In this document: one piece after another, positions 29,731-38,003 of the stretch
Numbering within the stretch: the first letter of the stretch is position 1
Layout: each line of letters opens with the position of its first letter
Assembly: GCA_964489015.1 (NCBI GenBank)
Contig: CAZAXD010000003.1
Span: 75,761 to 139,760 of the forward strand
Reading direction: 5' to 3'
Source of the DNA: JAPYWM01 sp964489015
GTDB lineage: Bacteria > Bacteroidota > Bacteroidia > SpSt-205
Length of the DNA: 64,000 nt
The notes under the pieces: generated by a model
Seen by the model: only the letters and a program-made list of their open reading frames with translations
What the model was told of the DNA's origin: nothing
Databases searched by the model: none
Made by a program: the position numbers and the translations under genes

Positions 29731-30614
29731 TGAGGGGCCTATGGGGGGCTTGGTGGATCGGGATTGGATGGGGCCAGTCCTGTGGCCAGCCCTATGACCT
29801 GACGCATCTCGATAGCCTCTGGCTTGATGGTCTCAGGACGATAACCTGGCTTAGTCGCCACATTCGGCGGTATCGACTCGTGGAAGCCCGCACGGGAGCC
29901 CTACTTACAAAGGCCTTTATACGGCGGTGGGAGAGGGCTGCGCTTCTCTCGCTCTGTCAGGAGCGTGGGCGCTGGCAGTGGATATGGGTCAGAGGCCAGG
30001 ATACCACGGTATGGCTTTCTGATTTCATCCCTCCGTGTGTACTGAGCCGTCACCTCATGCTACTGAGAGGCCCAGCGGCTCAGCCTCTCACCGTGGCGAT
30101 TGGGGTGCCTCTTCGCTTCCGGAGTGCTGACCTCGAGGCCGAGGAGCGAGCACTGGGATGGGCTCCGCAAGCGGTTGCTCGATGGGAGTCACTCTTAGTC
30201 GGATCCCTGGCCCTAAAAGCGGGCTATAGTCCCGCAGGCATTACGGCCCTTGTGCTTATTGGCCAGAAGACTCCTACCGGTTATCGGCTCACGGAGGTTC
30301 AACTTTATGGTCGAAGGAGTGCCTTTTTACCTCGAGACGAGGTCTTGGTTTCTTATCCACGGCGGGTATTAGTCCGCGCCTTTCTTCGGCAGCTGCAATC
30401 GCTGGCGTATGAGCATCCTCCTTACGGCTATGTGATCCGGCTCAATGACTACCATCCGCAGACCGTGGCCGAGGGAGTGAGTTGGACCCTCTTCCTGAAT
30501 GAACCGAGCTTGCCAAGGCCGGCGCTTCTTTTGGATACCGATGGCCACGTGAGGTCTGATATCTTACAGCGCCTAGCTAAGCCACCCACCCTTCCCCCTA
30601 TCCGCTGGGAATAA
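29730..30614 (+). CDS. Secreted protein of unknown function
   Basis: A 294-residue protein with a short signal peptide (MRGLWGAWWIGIGWG). Its ATG overlaps the purL stop by one base (TGATG), so translational coupling is likely. The middle contains a repeated basic/aromatic pattern, and the C-terminus (ILQRLAKPPTLPP) is proline-rich. I do not recognise a domain, and there is no type IX sorting signal. Confidence 0.65.
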   Translation: MRGLWGAWWIGIGWGQSCGQPYDLTHLDSLWLDGLRTITWLSRHIRRYRLVEARTGALLTKAFIRRWERAALLSLCQERGRWQWIWVRGQDTTVWLSDFIPPCVLSRHLMLLRGPAAQPLTVAIGVPLRFRSADLEAEERALGWAPQAVARWESLLVGSLALKAGYSPAGITALVLIGQKTPTGYRLTEVQLYGRRSAFLPRDEVLVSYPRRVLVRAFLRQLQSLAYEHPPYGYVIRLNDYHPQTVAEGVSWTLFLNEPSLPRPALLLDTDGHVRSDILQRLAKPPTLPPIRWE

Positions 30615-30647
30615 GTAGACCGGGATTTTTGTTTTACTTTGTCAGTT

Positions 30648-31073
30648 ATGTACCCGGCCTACGTAACGGAACCCATTCGGCAAGAAACCGTAGAAATCGG
30701 TTTAGTAGAGCTGCGCACGCCCTCCCAGGTAGAAGAGGCGTTAGCCCAGCTGCGGCAGACAGGTGAATCGGCTTTATTTCTTATCAATTCTGTCTGTGGC
30801 TGCTCGGCGGCTAGTGCCCGGCCGGCGGTCGCTCGGGTGCTGGCTCATGCTCTTCGTCCTACTCATGCTTATAGCGTCTTTGCGGGTGTCGATAAGGAAG
30901 CCACAGAAACCCTGCGCCGCTATCTAGCCCCGCATCCACCGTCCTCTCCTAGTATCGCCCTCTGGAAGGGGAATCATCTCCTACACTTCATTCCCCGCCA
31001 CGAAATCGAAGGCCGTAGCCCCGAGGCGATTGCCCTAACCCTGACTGCCCTCTTCGAGGAGTATCTCCGCTGA
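30648..31073 (+). CDS. BrxA/BrxB-family bacilliredoxin
   Basis: Small thioredoxin-like protein of the YphP/YqiW family. In Bacillus these remove bacillithiol from oxidised proteins and have weak disulfide isomerase activity. The signature Cys50-Gly-Cys52 lies in INSVCGCSAAS, as in the family. The length of 141 residues is normal. I chose the ATG at 30648 over the TTG at 30639. A weak box TTACTTTG ends 6 nt upstream. The stop overlaps the next ATG by one base. Confidence 0.88.
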   Translation: MYPAYVTEPIRQETVEIGLVELRTPSQVEEALAQLRQTGESALFLINSVCGCSAASARPAVARVLAHALRPTHAYSVFAGVDKEATETLRRYLAPHPPSSPSIALWKGNHLLHFIPRHEIEGRSPEAIALTLTALFEEYLR

Positions 31074-31699
31074 TGCGTTTAGGACTCCTACTGTTGGGTA
31101 TTGGCCTTTGGGCCCAACAACCCCCCAAGGGCTTATCGTGGGATAAGATCCATCCCTTCTTTGGGGTGAGCTTAGATCTAATCGACATTCGGTTTCTGGG
31201 TCAGTCTCTTTTTACCTATCCGGCTAAATTTTGGGGCATCGGTGGTGGGGTGCACTACGTCTACTACCGTGATGAGAATGACTTTTTTTCGGTAGGTCCG
31301 GCCGTCCAAGCCTCGGGGGCTTTTCAATTCCTCGGAAGCTTTGGGTCCAATTGGATGTTGCAGGTTCCAGTGTATGGCTTTGCTCGGATCGGGGCAGCGG
31401 CTACATCGTACAATCAGCAGCGCTTAGGGGCTGGCATCGGGCTCGGCTTGCGTTTCACGACATTTCAGACCCTTTACACGACTGGCAGTTATGTGGGCAA
31501 GCTTCGCCAAACCTTTGTGAACCCCACGGCGATATTCGACCTGACCTTCAATCTCCGTCGCACCAATCCCACCACCGTTCGATTTTACATGGATATTTTG
31601 CCCGTCCGGCGAAATACAGAGGTGTACGGCTCTTTTGATCCGGTGCCTCTTGACTATCGCACGATAGGTTTTGGCTTGTACTACTTTCTAAGTCAGTAG
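31073..31699 (+). CDS. Small outer-membrane beta-barrel-like protein
   Basis: A 208-residue protein with a signal peptide (MRLGLLLLGIGLWA) and alternating hydrophobic strands ending in an aromatic residue pattern (TIGFGLYYFLSQ), as in small outer-membrane barrels. It is coupled to the bacilliredoxin gene (ATGA-type overlap). Its function is unknown. Confidence 0.6.
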   Translation: MRLGLLLLGIGLWAQQPPKGLSWDKIHPFFGVSLDLIDIRFLGQSLFTYPAKFWGIGGGVHYVYYRDENDFFSVGPAVQASGAFQFLGSFGSNWMLQVPVYGFARIGAAATSYNQQRLGAGIGLGLRFTTFQTLYTTGSYVGKLRQTFVNPTAIFDLTFNLRRTNPTTVRFYMDILPVRRNTEVYGSFDPVPLDYRTIGFGLYYFLSQ

Positions 31700-31708
31700 G
31701 CGTTTCGG

Positions 31709-32764
31709 TCACCAATCGATGCCTGGGCGATAGGCTCTGGTGAGGGGTGACAACGTGAGGTCCGAGCTGAGCGGTGCAATGACAGCCCAATCGGAGGCTA
31801 CTGGTAACCATCGTCTGGGGGTGTCTGCCGCAGCGAGAAGTACCTTCTCCCAAGGCCAGCCGCTCTGAACCAAGTGTCGTACCACAGGCCATAATGAAAG
31901 GGAAGCGCTATTAGCCAAGCTATCGGTTCCTAATAGGATTCGATCCGCGTGCTGCCTCAAAAATCGCAAAGGTGGCTGCCTACGGGTGATGTGGGCATTG
32001 GCCAGGGGGCATAGCACGAGATAGACGTTGGAGAAGCGGTTTAGAACTGCCTCTAGCAGAGTGGGCGGCGCCTCTGTAGCGTGAACGAGCCATAAAGCCG
32101 GTGCACGTCGGCTAAGGAGTCGTAAGCTGTGCCATAGCTTAGGTCTGTATGGCTTTCGGTGAAAGGCCATCAGGAAAGGCCGAAAGGCGCCGCGTCCTTC
32201 TAGGAGCCAGAGCCGCTCTTCCAGCGACTCTAGAAAGTGTAGACTTTTGGGAAAAGAGCTAGGGCGACGGGCTCTGCGCCACAGCAGACGAGATAACGCA
32301 TAAAGGCTGTGGGGGGTGCGGGGGTAGCCAAAGGTACAAGCGCTCCGCCAATTAGAGCGGCTGGGTTTTAGACCAAAAAACTCGGCTAAGAGCCACACCT
32401 GTACACCAGGCGGGATAGCCTCCGGTGGAAGCCTTGTGTTTTGATGCGAGACGAAGCCGGTGGTGCCTTCGCTTAAGGCGGCGCTGAGGACCTGGGCGAT
32501 CGTCTCTGGCGAAGCCTGGCCTCGCTTAGGGCTCATCGCTCGAATAAAAGCCCGCATACCCAGACCTGGTGCAGCCCGGTAATGACTGAGCTCCAAGTGG
32601 GTGTGGGCATTTATCCAGCTAGGCGTAAGTAGACCTGAGATCGGCTGAGCATCTGGTGGGGCCCGTTCGGTCAGTTCTACGACCCGGCCTTGGTGCAAGC
32701 GCAGTGCTACTCCGGTCCGAATGCGGCCATCCCAATAGAGAGCCGTCGGTAACACCCAGGTCAT
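31709..32764 (-). CDS. Amidohydrolase, possibly aminofutalosine deaminase-like
   Basis: Metal-dependent deaminase/hydrolase of the ATZ/TRZ type. It shows the metal-binding INAHTHLELS, a conserved His in LVHATEA, CPLANAHI and the metal Asp in LLGTDSLANSASL. At 351 residues it is compact. Amidohydrolases with the HTHLELSH signature in Bacteroidota are often assigned to the futalosine menaquinone pathway, but no mqn gene is near, so the substrate is open. The start overlaps the HNH gene by 4 nt, placing it last in an operon with the BadF, NlpC/P60 and HNH genes. Confidence 0.75.
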   Translation of the reverse strand: MTWVLPTALYWDGRIRTGVALRLHQGRVVELTERAPPDAQPISGLLTPSWINAHTHLELSHYRAAPGLGMRAFIRAMSPKRGQASPETIAQVLSAALSEGTTGFVSHQNTRLPPEAIPPGVQVWLLAEFFGLKPSRSNWRSACTFGYPRTPHSLYALSRLLWRRARRPSSFPKSLHFLESLEERLWLLEGRGAFRPFLMAFHRKPYRPKLWHSLRLLSRRAPALWLVHATEAPPTLLEAVLNRFSNVYLVLCPLANAHITRRQPPLRFLRQHADRILLGTDSLANSASLSLWPVVRHLVQSGWPWEKVLLAAADTPRRWLPVASDWAVIAPLSSDLTLSPLTRAYRPGIDW

Positions 32765-33264
32765 GAAGGCATGGCCAGCATAAGGTAGGGCTTCCAGCTA
32801 GGGTCTACCTCACCAGCACCCCGCAGCCAAAAGAGCAAGTAATGCGGTCGACGGGGTGGCTGCAGAAACTGCATACCTGCTTGCTGGGGGGTACGGCTCC
32901 CCTTTCGACGATTGCAAGGTTCACAAGCGGTAACCAGATTTTCCCAGGTATCGCCGCCCCCCTGGCTGCGTGGAATGACGTGATCAATAGTAAGGTTACG
33001 GGAACTGCCGCAGTACATGCACCGATAGCCGTCCCGTCGGAAGATATTTTCTTTAGTTAGGGGAACATTGCGATAAGGCGCAGGCACATGCCGCAGCAGA
33101 CGAATAATGCTAGGCCACGGATATTCAGAAGAAGGTGTGACAAGCTTGCGGTCGGCTCGTGTCTCAACAAGTTCGGCCTTTTTGAGATAGACCAGGACAA
33201 AGGCCCGACGCCAGCTAGTAATATGGATAGGCTGGTAATCATAGTTTAGCACGAGCACAGACAC
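32761..33264 (-). CDS. HNH endonuclease family protein
   Basis: A 167-residue protein with a full HNH site: CMYC, then NLTIDHVIPRSQGG, TWENLVTACEPCN and RRKG, in which the cysteines bind zinc. This short form, beginning VLVLNYDYQPI, is widespread in bacterial chromosomes outside phages, and its job is not known. It starts with GTG, 6 nt behind the NlpC/P60 gene. Confidence 0.85.
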   Translation of the reverse strand: MSVLVLNYDYQPIHITSWRRAFVLVYLKKAELVETRADRKLVTPSSEYPWPSIIRLLRHVPAPYRNVPLTKENIFRRDGYRCMYCGSSRNLTIDHVIPRSQGGGDTWENLVTACEPCNRRKGSRTPQQAGMQFLQPPRRPHYLLFWLRGAGEVDPSWKPYLMLAMPS

Positions 33265-33270
33265 CTTGAC

Positions 33271-34050
33271 CTAAGTAACGAAATCCAGGTAAAATAGAGT
33301 TCGATAGCTGTGGAAAACATGCGTAAATAATAGACTCTGGGGGTGAAAGCAGACGCCATTGGCAGGCGAGGCATGTAGAATAGCGCGAGAGGGATGATAC
33401 AGCGCTACATGTGTGATAGAGTCTGCATGAGGTGCTCGAAAGAAGACAAGGTCTGCCGTTTGGGGATAGGTGGTGGGGCTAGCGAAGGTGGCCTGTTCGT
33501 GGGCATCTCGCGGCAAAAGCCAACCCGCCAGGCGATAAGCAATCTGAACGAGGCCCGAACAGTCGACACCTGCTGGACTTTTTCCGCCCCAGAGGTAGGG
33601 CACGCTGTCGAAGAGTGCTTTTGTGCGGCGCACACTCGGTCGTCGCGGCTGGTCAGGCCAGCGAATCAGGTGGCCGGACGCTGCCCGAAAGCGTCCACCC
33701 GCCGTGTGCCACACACCATCAGCAGGAAAGATGGCGCCGACTGGCACCCTGTTGACGAGGCGCCTTTCCCTGTAGAGTGGGGCCCAGCGAACTCGAACTA
33801 CCGCCCAGCCCCGTGCGACTTTAGCGGCCCAAAACAAGCTTCCCACGGGTACCCAGCCTATGTACCCATCCAAGAGTCCCCTCACTTGAAGCCACCCTCG
33901 GTGTGCCTGGATTAGCTCTTGTGGCTCACCCCATAGCAGCTGTGAAACCATCTCACTGCGGTGATCAGGCTCAGCTCGGAGAGGGAGCAAGGCAAAGCGG
34001 GGAATCCAGAAGTGCTCACCCTCGGGCATTTGATGGAGAATCGCTTGCAT
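33271..34050 (-). CDS. NlpC/P60 cell-wall peptidase with SH3 domains
   Basis: Cysteine peptidase that would cut gamma-D-Glu to diamino-acid bonds in peptidoglycan stem peptides. Two bacterial SH3-like regions (about residues 15-130) precede the catalytic domain with Cys in VDCSGLVQIAY and His in THVALYHP. The architecture resembles dipeptidyl-peptidase VI/YkfC. No signal peptide is evident, consistent with cytoplasmic recycling of wall peptides. It follows the BadF-type kinase gene by 16 nt, which also fits a murein-recycling operon. Confidence 0.87.
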   Translation of the reverse strand: MQAILHQMPEGEHFWIPRFALLPLRAEPDHRSEMVSQLLWGEPQELIQAHRGWLQVRGLLDGYIGWVPVGSLFWAAKVARGWAVVRVRWAPLYRERRLVNRVPVGAIFPADGVWHTAGGRFRAASGHLIRWPDQPRRPSVRRTKALFDSVPYLWGGKSPAGVDCSGLVQIAYRLAGWLLPRDAHEQATFASPTTYPQTADLVFFRAPHADSITHVALYHPSRAILHASPANGVCFHPQSLLFTHVFHSYRTLFYLDFVT

Positions 34051-34066
34051 ACCAGGCCCGTCAAAG

Positions 34067-34903
34067 CTAACGCCTCTGATGGTATGCCAGCAAGGAAAGA
34101 GCTACCTGAGGTATGACACCGTCCCACTTACCCCCTAGCTCTTGTGTCGCTTGCTCTAAAAAGGGCGCAAAATACAGGGCTACGCTGCCCACGTACCGGA
34201 TGGGCAGCTTATCTGGCCACCGCCCCCACGTGCGTCGGATAAAGCTACGAAATCGGTCTAGCACCAGAGCTTTTACCCATGGGTGGCTCAGATGCGCGCT
34301 GAGGAATGGCGCAAAGCTCGCTAAGAGCGCTGAGGGGCGCACCGCACGGTAAACCGCTTGGCGCAGCGCAAGCGGTGATGTGGGAAACTGCGCTGCAAAG
34401 GCCGTCGCCAAGTCTGACGGTAGCTCCCCGTGTAGAAGTGCGCTCAGGAGGTGCTTACCAAGATCAGCGCCGCTGCCCTCGTCACCGAGTAGATACCCAT
34501 GCCCCCCCGCTTGCCGCTCAAAAGCATGCCCATTCCACCAGGCACAATTAGAGCCTGTGCCCAAAATCGCTACGATGCCCGGCTCGAAACCCCAACTGGC
34601 GCGGGCTGCTGCTAATAAATCATGTTCAACCTGAATCTCCCGCACTTCTGGAAAGGTCTGTGCTAGTAGGGCACGTAGCTTCTCCCGATTAAAAGCCGAA
34701 TGCAGGGCTGGCCCATAGTAGTAAATCGTTTCAGGTAGGCCCCAGCCTGCCTCCAAAAGTTTCTGCCGGGTCACCTGAAAGTGCTCATAGGCGACGGCTT
34801 CGCCCTCTATTTCTATATTGAACCCTGGCTGCCGAATAATCTCCCCCTGGGCATTGACCCAGTCCGTCTTGGTACTACCTGCTTCCCCGATCCAGCATGA
34901 CAT
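34067..34903 (-). CDS. BadF/BadG-family kinase (N-acetylglucosamine kinase-like)
   Basis: An ASKHA-fold ATPase of 278 residues. The phosphate-1 loop is IGEAGSTKTDW, and the second loop is AILGTGSNCAWW followed by GYLLGDEGSGADLG. These match the BadF/BcrA family that includes N-acetylglucosamine and N-acetylmuramic-type sugar kinases, as annotated in many Bacteroidota. Together with the following NlpC/P60 gene this suggests salvage of cell-wall amino sugars. It is transcribed divergently from the TetR gene. Confidence 0.82.
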   Translation of the reverse strand: MSCWIGEAGSTKTDWVNAQGEIIRQPGFNIEIEGEAVAYEHFQVTRQKLLEAGWGLPETIYYYGPALHSAFNREKLRALLAQTFPEVREIQVEHDLLAAARASWGFEPGIVAILGTGSNCAWWNGHAFERQAGGHGYLLGDEGSGADLGKHLLSALLHGELPSDLATAFAAQFPTSPLALRQAVYRAVRPSALLASFAPFLSAHLSHPWVKALVLDRFRSFIRRTWGRWPDKLPIRYVGSVALYFAPFLEQATQELGGKWDGVIPQVALSLLAYHQRR

Positions 34904-34928
34904 GCCAAAAGGTGCAAAATTTTTTTGC

Positions 34929-34936
34929 TACCTTTG
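34929..34936 (+). promoter_or_regulatory. -7 box TACCTTTG of the TetR gene
   Basis: Exact TAnnTTTG match, 7 nt before the ATG at 34944, a slightly longer spacing than at other genes. Confidence 0.6.
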
Positions 34937-34943
34937 CCTCGAT

Positions 34944-35603
34944 ATGGCTGCTAAAGCAAAAGAGTCTACCACCTCAGTAGAAACTCGCATCCTAGAGCTT
35001 TACAAACAGCTCACAGTGGAAGGTAAGATTCGTCAGCTAAGCGTCTATGGCTTTTGCAAGCTTTTGGACCTTTCAGAAGCTGACTTTTATCAGCACTTTG
35101 CCTCTTTGGATGCCGTAGGTCGCAAGATTTGGGCTTCCTATGCCGAATCGGTCATCCAAACTCTTAAGGGTTCGGAAACCTATGCCTCTTATAGTGCCCG
35201 CGAAAAGATTTTAGCCTACTTTTTCACCTTTTTTGAGCAGGCCCTAAAAGATCGAAGCTTTATTGGGAAGACCTTTTTGAACTTCTCGCTGCTTCGGACT
35301 TATCAGCGTCAGTTTCGGGCGCACATGATGGAGATTATTCAGGAGGGCGTTATTTCCGATGAGATCAAGTCTCGGCACTTAGAGAGCTTGTATTTGGATG
35401 TGCTGTGGGGCGTGCACTGGGGGCTCATTCGCTACTGGCTCAGTGATGAGTCTCCGGGCTTTGAAAACACGGAAAAGGCAATCGAGACGTATCTGCGGGT
35501 TCCGCTTGAGCTCATGGGCGAGAACGTACTCGATAGCGCCTTTGAAGCGTTGCGGTTTACGCTTAGCCAGTTCAAGCTGCCGAAGCTAACGATTTTATCC
35601 TAA
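34944..35603 (+). CDS. TetR-family transcriptional regulator
   Basis: A 219-residue regulator. The N-terminal helix-turn-helix (LSVYGFCKLLDLSEADFYQH, residues about 30-50) is followed by an all-helical ligand domain. The start at 34944 (MAAKAKESTT) is chosen over a longer frame from 34818 because the promoter box lies between the two. The aminotransferase gene follows after 3 nt, so both are on one transcript. The effector and targets are unknown. Confidence 0.78.
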   Translation: MAAKAKESTTSVETRILELYKQLTVEGKIRQLSVYGFCKLLDLSEADFYQHFASLDAVGRKIWASYAESVIQTLKGSETYASYSAREKILAYFFTFFEQALKDRSFIGKTFLNFSLLRTYQRQFRAHMMEIIQEGVISDEIKSRHLESLYLDVLWGVHWGLIRYWLSDESPGFENTEKAIETYLRVPLELMGENVLDSAFEALRFTLSQFKLPKLTILS

Positions 35604-35606
35604 GGC

Positions 35607-36818
35607 GTGTCGTTGGCAGTTCGGCCGTTAGCTGGACGGATAGCGGGTCTAGCCGAAGCGCAGACGCTAGGCATGGCCCAGCGTGTGCGTGAGCTCAAAG
35701 CGCGGGGGCGTGATGTTATCTCGCTTCTGTTAGGTGAGCCGGATTTTGCGGTGCCGACCCTTTTGCAAGAGGCAGCCACTAGCGCCATTACGATGGGGCA
35801 TGCCCCTTATCCGCCGGTGGCCGGCCTTGCAGAGCTTCGGGCCGCGATTGCTGACTATTACGCCGCGCGGTTTGGGGTTTCTTACTCGCCTGATCAGGTC
35901 GTCGTCTCCAATGGCTCCAAGCAGGCCATTTACAATAGCTTACTAGCCCTACTCGATCCGGGTGATGAGGTCCTTATCCCAGTGCCGTATTGGGTATCCT
36001 ACCCGCCGCTTGTGCATTTAGCAGAAGGGCGGGTCGTACTCCTCCCTACGTCAGCAAATACAGGCTATAAGCTGCTGCCGGACCAGCTAGAAGCCGCCAT
36101 CACCCCTAAAACGCGTGTCATCATCCTAAACTCCCCTTCCAACCCCACCGGCCGGGTTTATACTCGGGCAGAGTTAGAAGCCCTCGTGGCGGTACTAGAG
36201 CGCCATCCCAACGTCTGGGTTATTTCCGATGAAATCTACGAGCTTTTGGTCTACGAAGGCCGGGCCGTCTCCCTGGCCGAGTTTGCGAGCATGCGGGAGC
36301 GGGTCATCATCTGTAATGGCTTTTCCAAGGCTTTTGCGATGCCGGGCTGGCGCTTGGGTTATGCGATCGCGCCCTTAGCCGTAGCTCAAGCTCTCGTCAA
36401 GGTCCAGGGGCAAACCACCGCCGGGGCCAACGTCATTGCCCAAAAAGCGGCTATCGCTGGCCTGCGCGCCGATATTCCCGCTTTAGTTCAGCCCATGCTC
36501 CAAGCCTTCGCCCAACGGCGAGATGCGATTTACCATTATCTCTCTCAGCATCTGCCTGCCGTCCGACCTTACCTCCCTGAGGGGGCCTTTTACTACTTTC
36601 TAGATGTAAGCGCGTATGTCGGTTTTCGAACGTCGCAGGGGATCCTTCTCACAGAGGCCGATGCCCTTACGGAATACCTTTTAGATCAGGGGGTAGCCGT
36701 GGTTTCAGGGACAGGCTTCGGCTCGGCTAATCATATCCGTGTCAGTTATGCGGTGGCGGTGGAGGACATTCAAGAAGGCCTTCGACGTATCCAGCACGCC
36801 CTCGCTGCCCTTGCCTAA
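35607..36818 (+). CDS. Pyridoxal-phosphate aminotransferase, class I (AspC/AspB type)
   Basis: Transaminates aspartate or aromatic amino acids using 2-oxoglutarate. It shows LLGEPDFAVPT, NSPSNPTGRVYTRAEL, SDEIYELLVY and the PLP lysine in NGFSKAFAMPGWRLGY, followed by the substrate-binding Arg in NHIRVSYA. It has 403 residues with a GTG start 3 nt after the TetR stop. This group-I gamma form often also accepts prephenate, which cannot be told from sequence. Confidence 0.92.
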   Translation: MSLAVRPLAGRIAGLAEAQTLGMAQRVRELKARGRDVISLLLGEPDFAVPTLLQEAATSAITMGHAPYPPVAGLAELRAAIADYYAARFGVSYSPDQVVVSNGSKQAIYNSLLALLDPGDEVLIPVPYWVSYPPLVHLAEGRVVLLPTSANTGYKLLPDQLEAAITPKTRVIILNSPSNPTGRVYTRAELEALVAVLERHPNVWVISDEIYELLVYEGRAVSLAEFASMRERVIICNGFSKAFAMPGWRLGYAIAPLAVAQALVKVQGQTTAGANVIAQKAAIAGLRADIPALVQPMLQAFAQRRDAIYHYLSQHLPAVRPYLPEGAFYYFLDVSAYVGFRTSQGILLTEADALTEYLLDQGVAVVSGTGFGSANHIRVSYAVAVEDIQEGLRRIQHALAALA

Positions 36819-37929
36819 GCGCGCTTTTTTAGGCCTGCGTCTCTTTCTGACAACCCTCTGGGTTTTACTTGCTTTCCCGATCCGCTGCTACCACTTTGCC
36901 GAGCCCCAGCCTTTTGCTGGGCAGGATTGGTACAATCCCTTTTCAAGCGATTCCCTCACTTGGAGCCGGGCTAACTTCCACATTCACAGCCGCACCTGGG
37001 GTGGCCTTACCAATGGCCACAATGACCCACCGACCATCGATAGTGCCTACCGCGTCCTAGGTTATGCCTACATCGGCATTGCAGATTATCAGCGGGTCAA
37101 TCCTGCCTCAGTCATCCCTCTTTATGAGCATGGCTGGAACGTCCGCAAAGTGCATCAGCTGGCTTTTGCCCCCCAATCAATCCTATGGTGGGATGTCCCC
37201 CTAGGCCAGTCGCTCTCGGTCAAGCAAACCGTCTTACAAAAGCTCTCGGAAGCTAGCGCCCTCGTAGCGGTGGCCCATCCTTTCTTTCATCCCCATCAGA
37301 CTTACACCGGTGCTGACCTGCGCTACTTAAGTGGGTTTGAAGCCGTGGAGGTGCTAAACCGTTACGGCGACAGCGTGGCCGAATGGGATTCTATTTTATC
37401 CAGTGGTCATTACGCCGCTATCCTCGGCAGTGACAACGTGCATGACGTCCATAATAAGCACCAGATCGCCAGTCGGTGGACCGAGCTAGCGATACCAGCG
37501 GGTGCTTCTCTAACCGAGGTCTTGCGTGCCATCCGAGCCGGCCGGACAGTCGGTTATAAGAATCACACAGGCGAGCCGATCTGGCCTGGCAGCTATCCGA
37601 AACTGTGTACCGTGCAATTTACCGCAGGTCAACTGTATATCCAGTTAGATCGCCCCGTCGATACGCTGCGCCTTGTGGGTCAGGGCGGCCAGCGGCGCTT
37701 GGAGGTTTACCACACTGCGGAGACGAGGTATACCCCACAGGCAGCCGATACCTACCTGCGGATCGAAGCGCATACCGCGGCGGTTAGCTTCTACAGCAGC
37801 CCCTTGGTGCGGGGAGAGCCCAAACGGCGACCCGTGCCGCCCATCGACTGGCTGGGTACCTGGCTCTGGCGAAGTGTAGTAGTAAGCCTTGCTATTAGTC
37901 TACTGCTTCTTCGGGTCAGACGCCGCTGA
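36811..37929 (+). CDS. Membrane-anchored PHP-domain phosphoesterase
   Basis: About 372 residues from a TTG at 36811 that overlaps the aminotransferase end by 8 nt. The start is uncertain; the frame is open from 36739. A hydrophobic N-terminal helix (FLTTLWVLLAF) and a C-terminal helix (SVVVSLAISLLLL) followed by RVRRR flank a PHP domain. Its metal-binding motifs are NFHIHS, GIADYQ, VAHPFFHPHQ and LGSDNVHD. PHP domains hydrolyse phosphoesters; the substrate is unknown. The arrangement suggests an exported catalytic domain held at the inner membrane. Confidence 0.75.
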   Translation: MPKRAFLGLRLFLTTLWVLLAFPIRCYHFAEPQPFAGQDWYNPFSSDSLTWSRANFHIHSRTWGGLTNGHNDPPTIDSAYRVLGYAYIGIADYQRVNPASVIPLYEHGWNVRKVHQLAFAPQSILWWDVPLGQSLSVKQTVLQKLSEASALVAVAHPFFHPHQTYTGADLRYLSGFEAVEVLNRYGDSVAEWDSILSSGHYAAILGSDNVHDVHNKHQIASRWTELAIPAGASLTEVLRAIRAGRTVGYKNHTGEPIWPGSYPKLCTVQFTAGQLYIQLDRPVDTLRLVGQGGQRRLEVYHTAETRYTPQAADTYLRIEAHTAAVSFYSSPLVRGEPKRRPVPPIDWLGTWLWRSVVVSLAISLLLLRVRRR

Positions 37930-38003
37930 AGCTCACGCTTCGTCGAAAGTCTAACCCCTTTACTTCGGCTCATCTCTGTCGTCGGCCGAGGAGACTTGGG
38001 CCC

